DNA of 64,000 bases from PFL42 sp963789825 (lineage in GTDB: Bacteria > Chloroflexota > Anaerolineae > Anaerolineales > E44-bin32): NCBI GenBank assembly GCA_963789825.1, contig CAWBME010000006.1, forward strand, positions 744,001-808,000. The letters are read 5' to 3'. Every line of letters begins with the position of its first letter. The stretch's first letter is position 1. Below, in pieces: positions 58,843-64,000 of the stretch. Both the position numbers and the translations under genes were made by a program. The notes under the pieces were generated by a model that saw only the letters and a program-made list of their open reading frames with translations, was not told the origin of the DNA and ran no database searches.

Positions 58843-60852
58843 ATGGAAGCAACCGCTGCAGCTGGAGGTATCCCGCCGAGCCTGTACCGTCGCCGCATCT
58901 TCGCCTGGACGATGTACGACTGGGCGAACTCGGCCTTCGCCACCACCATCCTGGCCGCCATCTTGCCGATTTACTACAGCCAGGTTGCAGGCGCCACCCT
59001 GCCCACGGCGGCCATGGCTACGGCCTACTGGGGCGCTGGCTTGAGCATCTCGCTGCTGGTCGCCGCGGTGTTGGCGCCGATCCTCGGCACGATCTCCGAC
59101 ATTTCCCGCAGCAAGAAGCGTTTCCTGGCGCTGTTCGTCACGATCGGGGTGATCGGGACCGGTCTGCTGATTCTGGTGCAGACCGGCGACTGGCTGATGG
59201 CCTCGCTGCTGTTCATCGTGGCCAAGATCGGCTTCAACGCCGCCAACGTCTTCTACGACGCGCTGCTTCCGCACGTCGCTCGGCCGGAGGATCGCGACCG
59301 AGTTTCGACCCGCGGCTACGCGATGGGTTACCTGGGCGGCGGGATCCTGCTCGCCATCAACGTCGTGATGATCCAGCTGCTTCCCGGCACCTGGGGCCCC
59401 CGCCTGTCCTTCCTCAGCGTGGCGGTGTGGTGGGCGGTGTTCTCGCTGCCGATCTTCCGCTGGGTGCCTGAGCCCCCCACCGAGACGGTCGCGCTCGGCG
59501 CCGGGCAGCGCGTGGTCGCGGCCAGCTTCCGGCGCTTGCGCACCACGTTTGGGGACATCCGCCGCTACCGTGAGCTGTTCAAGTTCTTGCTCGCCTTTCT
59601 GGTGTACAACGACGGCATCGGCACGATCATCGGCGTCGCCGCCATCTACGGCGCCGAGCTAGGATTCGGCGCGGTTGAGCTGGTGCTGGCGCTGCTACTG
59701 GTGCAGTTCGTTGGCATCCCCTTCAGTCTCATCTTCGGTCGCCTACCCGATCCAGCGGAGAAGCGGCGCGCCTTCTACCTGGCCTTCGTGCTGTTCAACC
59801 TGGTCGCCTTGCCGGCAACCGGCCTGGCCGCTTCTCGAATGCTCCCGCCGACTGCGAGCGGCGCACCGCAGCCGCCGTTTGCTGGCACGCCAGGGGCCGC
59901 CGGTCAGGGGGTACACAGCGCCGACTCGCCCTTCCTCGAGTACGTCGGCCCGTGGGAACTCGCGACGGTAGCGGCCGAGGCCATCGGCGAGGAGTCCGAC
60001 CTCTCGTATCGGGCCAGCACCGTCCCCGGAGCCGAGGCCGCCTTCCGCTTTGAAGGCCAACGCATTGCCCTGACCTACGCCACTGGCCCGGCGTCCGGCA
60101 TCTGGGCGGTCGAGCTAGATGGGGCGCCGCTGATGGACCCCGACACCGGCAGCCCGGCGAGGATCAACGCCTACTCATCCACACCCCGCTATGACGAATC
60201 GGTGCGCTACGCGGCGGACGAACCCGGAGCGCACACGCTTGTCCTGCGCACAACCGGCGAGCGCGATCCGCTCAGCCAGGGCATCGCCATCAGTCTGGTG
60301 GCGGTGGAAGTCCTGGCGCCGGCCCGTCAATCTTCACTGCCGATGATTCTAGGCATGATCCTGGCGGTCGAAGCGATCGGCCTGGTGCTCGCCTATCTGC
60401 TCAAGGGACTTGTGCGACCGCTCGCCGAGCGCCTGACGACGAAGAGCAGCATCCTGCTGGCGCTGATCGTGTACTGTGTGATCGCCATCTGGGGCTTCCG
60501 GCTGGACTCCGTGGTGGAGTTCTGGTTCCTGGCCTGGATGGTCGCCGTGGTGCAAGGAGGTAGTCAGGCGCTAAGCCGGAGCCTGTACGCCAGTCTATCG
60601 CCGGCGTCTAAGAGCGGGGAGTTCTTCGGGCTGTTCGGGGTCATGGAGAAGTTCTCGGCGATCCTCGGTCCGATCATCTTCGCCGCCGTGGCTGCCTCCA
60701 GCGGCAGCAGTCGGCCGGCCGTCCTGAGCATCGTCGCTTTCTTCCTGGTGGGAGGCTACCTGCTCACCCGGGTCAATGTTCCCGAGGGGCGACGCCGGGC
60801 GGCTGAGGAGGACGCAGAGCTTCTGGGTTCTCAAGCGCCGGGTCCCGGCTGA
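58843..60852 (+). CDS. UMF1/Atg22-type MFS transporter with an inserted beta-sandwich-like domain
   Basis: This 669-residue membrane protein has the UMF1 signature at the N terminus (RRRIFAWTMYDWANSAFATT) and about twelve helices. Typical motifs include NVFYDALLPHVARPEDRD, STRGYAMGYLGGGILL and the C-terminal QALSRSLYASLSPASKSGEF. UMF1 proteins usually have about 420-480 residues. Here about 160 residues (roughly 336-496) are inserted between helices. The insert contains YRASTVPGAEAAFRFEGQRI, ALTYATGPASGIWAVELDG and EPGAHTLVLRTTGERD, and looks like a galactose-binding-type beta-sandwich. It would lie in an outside loop. The substrate is unknown; amino acids or sugars are possible. A good promoter and ribosome site precede it. 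Confidence 0.85.
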   Translation: MEATAAAGGIPPSLYRRRIFAWTMYDWANSAFATTILAAILPIYYSQVAGATLPTAAMATAYWGAGLSISLLVAAVLAPILGTISDISRSKKRFLALFVTIGVIGTGLLILVQTGDWLMASLLFIVAKIGFNAANVFYDALLPHVARPEDRDRVSTRGYAMGYLGGGILLAINVVMIQLLPGTWGPRLSFLSVAVWWAVFSLPIFRWVPEPPTETVALGAGQRVVAASFRRLRTTFGDIRRYRELFKFLLAFLVYNDGIGTIIGVAAIYGAELGFGAVELVLALLLVQFVGIPFSLIFGRLPDPAEKRRAFYLAFVLFNLVALPATGLAASRMLPPTASGAPQPPFAGTPGAAGQGVHSADSPFLEYVGPWELATVAAEAIGEESDLSYRASTVPGAEAAFRFEGQRIALTYATGPASGIWAVELDGAPLMDPDTGSPARINAYSSTPRYDESVRYAADEPGAHTLVLRTTGERDPLSQGIAISLVAVEVLAPARQSSLPMILGMILAVEAIGLVLAYLLKGLVRPLAERLTTKSSILLALIVYCVIAIWGFRLDSVVEFWFLAWMVAVVQGGSQALSRSLYASLSPASKSGEFFGLFGVMEKFSAILGPIIFAAVAASSGSSRPAVLSIVAFFLVGGYLLTRVNVPEGRRRAAEEDAELLGSQAPGPG

Positions 60853-60954
60853 TCCGGCCGTCGCCCGGCCCGGCGAATGCCCAACGCGGCGCACCACGAC
60901 GCCGTCCATGCTGGGTGGGGTCGCGCGTGTCTGCTTGCTTGGGCTGCGGGTGTG

Positions 60955-62424
60955 CTAGCTGGTTGGCGGGTTGAAGTAGTTGTAGATCGCCCGCGACAGA
61001 TCCGCCATCAGCCGGGAGGTCGGCTCCCAGATCATCTCGCGGTCGTTCCACATGAAGGCGGCGATGGCGTAGTCGCCGCCGGGGGTATAGATCACCCCGA
61101 CGTCGCTCAGCCAGGTGAGCGGCAACTCCGTCCAGCCGTGCTTGTGCGCCACGCGGGTCCCTTCGGGGACGCCGGCTTCCAGCAGCACACCGATCTTGTT
61201 CTGACCCAGCAGGTCAAGCATCTTGCGGCACTCGGCGGGCTGGATCTCTTCCGGGAAGACCGCGCGCAGCGTGCCGCCGCCCGAAGCGCAGGCGTAGATG
61301 TCAGCCAGCAGCAGGCCGATTTCGGAGGCCGTCGTCTGATTGTAGATGTCCGGCCGCGTGTTGATGTCGAGTCGCTGGTTGGCCGGAGTGGTGAACTGCT
61401 GCAGCAGCTCCGCGCCCGGACGGAAGTAGCCGGCCAGGAAGGTGTTCTCCAGCCCGATCTGACGGAGCACCTCGGTCACCACGAGCGGTCCCCGGCCACG
61501 ATCGACCTGGTCCATCAGCCAATCAGCAGGGTCGTTGCCAGAGAGCGTGATCATCTCGGTCAACCAGCGCTCGGCCTCGTCGCCGAGCGGCTCGTCGAAG
61601 TAGCGGTCATAGGCGACCATGATCGGGATCTTGATGGTCGAGGCGGCGGTGAAGGCGATGTCCGGTTCGAGGTCGATGGCCTGGTTGCGGAAGCGGCCGA
61701 AGTGCATCACCTCGCCGGTCTTGAGGTTCTTCAGGTAGATCACCGTCAGTCCGTCGAAGCCGGCGAGATCGATGTTCTGCTCGAGCAGGGTTTGCAGCAC
61801 ATCCAGGCCCGGCTGAGTTGCGCTGCGCTCGACCACTGGCAGGTTGAGTCGCCGGTTGACCGGACTGCGCAGCACTTCTTCCGTCATCTCCACTGCACGC
61901 CCCTGGTCGAGGACGTTGCCCGGGGCACCAACGCCGAAGTTGGTCGAGCCGGGAATCGGCTGTAGGGGAACCGGCGGCTGATCGTAGCGCAGAGCGATGT
62001 CCTGCAAAGCGGTCTGCAGCTGCGCTCTGGAGACCTCGAAGCGCAGCGGGATGTCCTGCGTCTCCCCGGGACGATTCCACAGGAAGTCCCAGAAGCCTGT
62101 CCAGAACCCCGCACCGGTCCTGGCCAGTTCGGCGGCCGCCATCATCGACTCCGTATCCAGGCGAAAGCCGGTGGCGGCAGGCGACAGCAGGATGACCTGG
62201 TCGGCATAGTGCAATTCGATCGGGGTACTGTACACCTGGAGCAGGCGTTCAGAGGCAGCAGCTTGATCCAGGCTGCCCACGGGGATCCCGCCGATGGTCA
62301 GCGACGCCGGCAGACGGGTCCGCTGGCGGCTGAAGGCGAACAGGAAGTAGAACATCAGCGCCACGCCGACAATCAGCAGGCCGATCGAAATCCAGCGCAG
62401 CCAGTCCGGGCCATTGCGTCGCAT
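60955..62424 (-). CDS. membrane-anchored class A beta-lactamase-like serine hydrolase
   Basis: This 489-residue protein begins with one helix (WISIGLLIVGVALMFYFLFA). A middle domain of about 200 residues follows, with TRLPASLTIGGIPVGSLDQA and a YoaR/VanW-neighbour style that may bind peptidoglycan. The C-terminal half is a beta-lactamase/transpeptidase-like domain. The active-site Ser-x-x-Lys reads STIK in TAASTIKIPIM, the second motif reads LSGNDPAD, and the third reads AHKHGW in place of KTG. These are the class A landmarks, so either a penicillin-hydrolysing or a wall-peptide activity is possible. ATG 62424 lies after GGGAG and an extended -10 box (62443-62451). The short 60853-60954 gap holds no terminator. 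Confidence 0.83.
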   Translation of the reverse strand: MRRNGPDWLRWISIGLLIVGVALMFYFLFAFSRQRTRLPASLTIGGIPVGSLDQAAASERLLQVYSTPIELHYADQVILLSPAATGFRLDTESMMAAAELARTGAGFWTGFWDFLWNRPGETQDIPLRFEVSRAQLQTALQDIALRYDQPPVPLQPIPGSTNFGVGAPGNVLDQGRAVEMTEEVLRSPVNRRLNLPVVERSATQPGLDVLQTLLEQNIDLAGFDGLTVIYLKNLKTGEVMHFGRFRNQAIDLEPDIAFTAASTIKIPIMVAYDRYFDEPLGDEAERWLTEMITLSGNDPADWLMDQVDRGRGPLVVTEVLRQIGLENTFLAGYFRPGAELLQQFTTPANQRLDINTRPDIYNQTTASEIGLLLADIYACASGGGTLRAVFPEEIQPAECRKMLDLLGQNKIGVLLEAGVPEGTRVAHKHGWTELPLTWLSDVGVIYTPGGDYAIAAFMWNDREMIWEPTSRLMADLSRAIYNYFNPPTS

Positions 62425-62942
62425 GATCGCTCCCAGCCGCTCAGTTTATCACGCAGAGCGGAGTGCCTGACGTGCAGCCGCCAGGTAGCCGCGGCAGACA
62501 GCAATTCGTCGTCGAGCACCCACCGCTTTCGGCGAGAGCTCCCCGCCCCGCTTCACCGTCCCGGCCGTCTCGCCCTCCCGGCAGGACAGCGGGACGGTGC
62601 GGCAGTTCGCCGTTCGCTCCGCAGGCAAATGCCCGCAGGGCGTCGGCACAGACGCAGGTTGTGCGGCGCCAACGGCGTGCCCTGGCGGAAAGCGAGACGG
62701 CCCTTTGCCCCTCCGCCTGCGCGCGCTCCGGCCGCCTCTTCGATCCCTCGGCAGCGGGAGGGGAGGCTGTTGACGGGAAGCGCGGGGAACTCCTCGCAAG
62801 CTCCGCTCGTTTCGCTCCGTGCCAAGCTGGCTGCAGCGCAGTGGTGGGGGCGGAACTGTGGACACGGTCCTCTCCGTCCGGCGAGGGCACGCAGGCGGCG
62901 ATGGCCTTGGGCCGGGAGGCGGGCGAGCGGTGACCTTGCAGG
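62425..62942. other. intergenic region upstream of the beta-lactamase-like gene
   Basis: This 518-base gap lies after valS on the minus strand. It has a short promoter (62443-62451) for the beta-lactamase-like gene and no supported gene. Open frames here are short or low-complexity. No clear valS terminator is seen. Confidence 0.45.
62443..62451 (-). promoter_or_regulatory. extended -10 promoter of the beta-lactamase-like gene
   Basis: On the minus strand TGATAAACT is an extended -10 element, with the start point about 12 bases before ATG 62424. The -35 is weak. Confidence 0.45.
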
Positions 62943-64000
62943 CTACTGGTCGCCCAGCAGTGCCACCTGGTCCTCGAGCTTGCGCACCGCCTCCAGGTGG
63001 AAGGCCAGGCTGAGGCGCTCTTTCTCGACAACCTGCGCCGGCGCCCGCTCGGCGAACGGGCTTTCGAGCAGCGCCTGCAGGCGCGTCACCTGGGCCCTCG
63101 CCTGCGACAATTCACGCTCCAGCCGCTGACGCTCGGCAGCGTGGTCGGCCGGCTGCTCCAGGGCCAGGAACACTTCGATGTTGGCAGCGACGATAGGGAT
63201 CGCGCCCTCAGCAGGCTGAACTCCCCCGGAGGAGACCTGGAGGCGATCCGGATCGAGACGAGCCAGCGCCGCCAGAGCCTGACTCTGCTCGGCCACCAGC
63301 GCGGCGTGCTCGCCGGCCGCAATCCAGGCCGGGATGCGAGCCTTGGGATCGACACCGCGCTCCGCCCGCACGTTGCGAATGGCGGAGATCAGTTGCTGCA
63401 CCACCTGGAACGATGCCCAGCGCCGATTGGTCCAGCGTGTCTCCCGGTGCGGCTGCAGGCCAGGCGGCAACGATCAGCGCCGCTTCCCATCCGCCCTGTG
63501 GCCCGTAGCCTTGCTGGGCGAGCTGGCAGGCGTCCCGCAGCCGCCCCCAGGCCTCCTCGGTGACGAACGGCGTGAACGGATGCAGCAGCCGCAGGCAGGT
63601 GTCCAGCACGGCCGCCATAGTATGGGTTGCGTTCGAGGCGGCGGGTTCACCCTGCTCCAGCTCAAGCTTGGCCAACTCGAGGTACCAATCGGCGAACTCT
63701 CCCCAGAAGAACTCGTACACCTGCCGGCCGGCTTCACCGTACTGATGAATCGAAAACAGCCGGTTGACCTCATTGACCACCTGTTGCCTGCGGGCCAAGA
63801 TCCATCGATCGGCCAGGGATCGCTCGTTCGGCGCTGCGGGGAGCGCTTCCGCCCGGGTGACACTGCCCACCACCAGGCGGGTCGCGTTCCACACCTTGTT
63901 GGCGAAGTTGCGGTTCCCCTCCACCCGGTCGAGGCTCAGGTTGACATCGTTGCCCGGCGTCGAGCCGGTGAGCAGCGTCAGCCGCAGGGCGTCGGCGCCG
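62943..64000 (-). CDS. valS: valyl-tRNA synthetase, 3' part (frameshifted)
   Basis: Valyl-tRNA synthetase charges tRNA-Val and is essential. Only the C-terminal ~350 residues are in the window; the gene runs off the right edge. The fragment has the end of the class I core (GADALRLTLLTGSTPGNDVN, then RVEGNRNFANKVWNATRLV), the anticodon-binding domain with LLHPFTPFVTEEAWGRL, and the C-terminal coiled coil (LERELSQARAQVTRLQALL, then FAERAPAQVVEKERLSL). The frame breaks near 63416: dropping one G joins LDQSAL to ASFQVVQQLISAIRNVRAER. Because the gene is essential and otherwise intact, the shift is most likely a sequencing or assembly error. Confidence 0.93.

Noticed and set aside
58279..59274. 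331-residue minus-strand open frame
   Set aside because: It overlaps the MFS gene and the non-coding gap; its Arg/Gly-rich translation has no motif.
1..64000. Prophage, insertion sequence or integrative element
   Set aside because: No transposase, integrase, phage structural gene or terminal repeat was found; the genes are all metabolic, transport or housekeeping types.

Overview
The window is a gene-dense, high-GC bacterial segment (about two thirds G+C by eye). It reads like a Chloroflexota chromosome, most likely an Anaerolineae-type anaerobe or facultative anaerobe; this is an inference from gene content and protein style (LysM/zinc-ribbon proteins, ferredoxin-dependent 2-oxoacid oxidoreductases, split complex I genes, Rieske/cytochrome b genes), not from a marker gene. 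There is no rRNA, phage, transposase or CRISPR; one tRNA-Gly(CCC) is present.

Layout. 1-6750: an S9 peptidase (5' end outside the window), then a five-gene respiratory cluster: cytochrome b with a c-type haem motif, subunit-IV-like protein, Rieske protein, a fused NarI/DsrM-like plus HdrD/DsrK-like Fe-S protein, and an FrhB-like Fe-S protein. 6836-9275: cupin and pyrimidine-nucleoside phosphorylase, then a tandem array of 94-bp hairpin repeats. 9652-15805: amidohydrolase-CYTH fusion, cold-shock protein, mutS, ROK kinase. 15811-19093: dipeptide-type ABC transporter without ATPases. 19148-23384: Pit phosphate transporter, miaA, yraN, glycosyltransferase, cNMP-binding protein. 23748-29088: complete livJHMGF operon. 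29242-33196: cinA, tRNA-Gly, alanine dehydrogenase, CoA-transferase. 33318-39107: membrane proteins and a gntR-korA-korB operon. 39224-47018: YdcF-like, HD-domain and LysM proteins, malate dehydrogenase, a selenocysteine-containing SelD, metal-receptor-like protein, LmbE deacetylase, RicT. 47117-52986: Mrp, a Cys-rich protein, nuoI, nuoCD, nuoB, divergent from a SufR-like regulator and an ErpA-like protein. 53056-57801: DUF2203, SH3b and zinc-ribbon proteins and a four-gene 2-oxoacid:ferredoxin oxidoreductase operon. 58843-64000: a UMF1-type MFS protein with an inserted domain, a class A beta-lactamase-like protein and the 3' part of valS.

How it fits together. Peptidase, dipeptide and branched-chain amino acid import, alanine dehydrogenase, two 2-oxoacid:ferredoxin oxidoreductases and a CoA-transferase suggest amino-acid oxidation feeding ferredoxin. 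Complex I parts and the Rieske/cytochrome b/HdrD/FrhB cluster would then pass electrons to quinones or other acceptors. Several genes carry or mature Fe-S clusters (Mrp, ErpA, SufR-like regulator). The electron-flow scheme is inference.

Quality warning. At least thirteen apparent single-base frameshifts interrupt otherwise well-conserved genes, including essential valS. I join these genes across the shift and say so in each entry. The spread of the shifts and their presence in essential genes suggest residual sequencing or assembly indels more than pseudogenes. SelD is a separate case: its 5' part contains an in-frame TGA that reads convincingly as selenocysteine.
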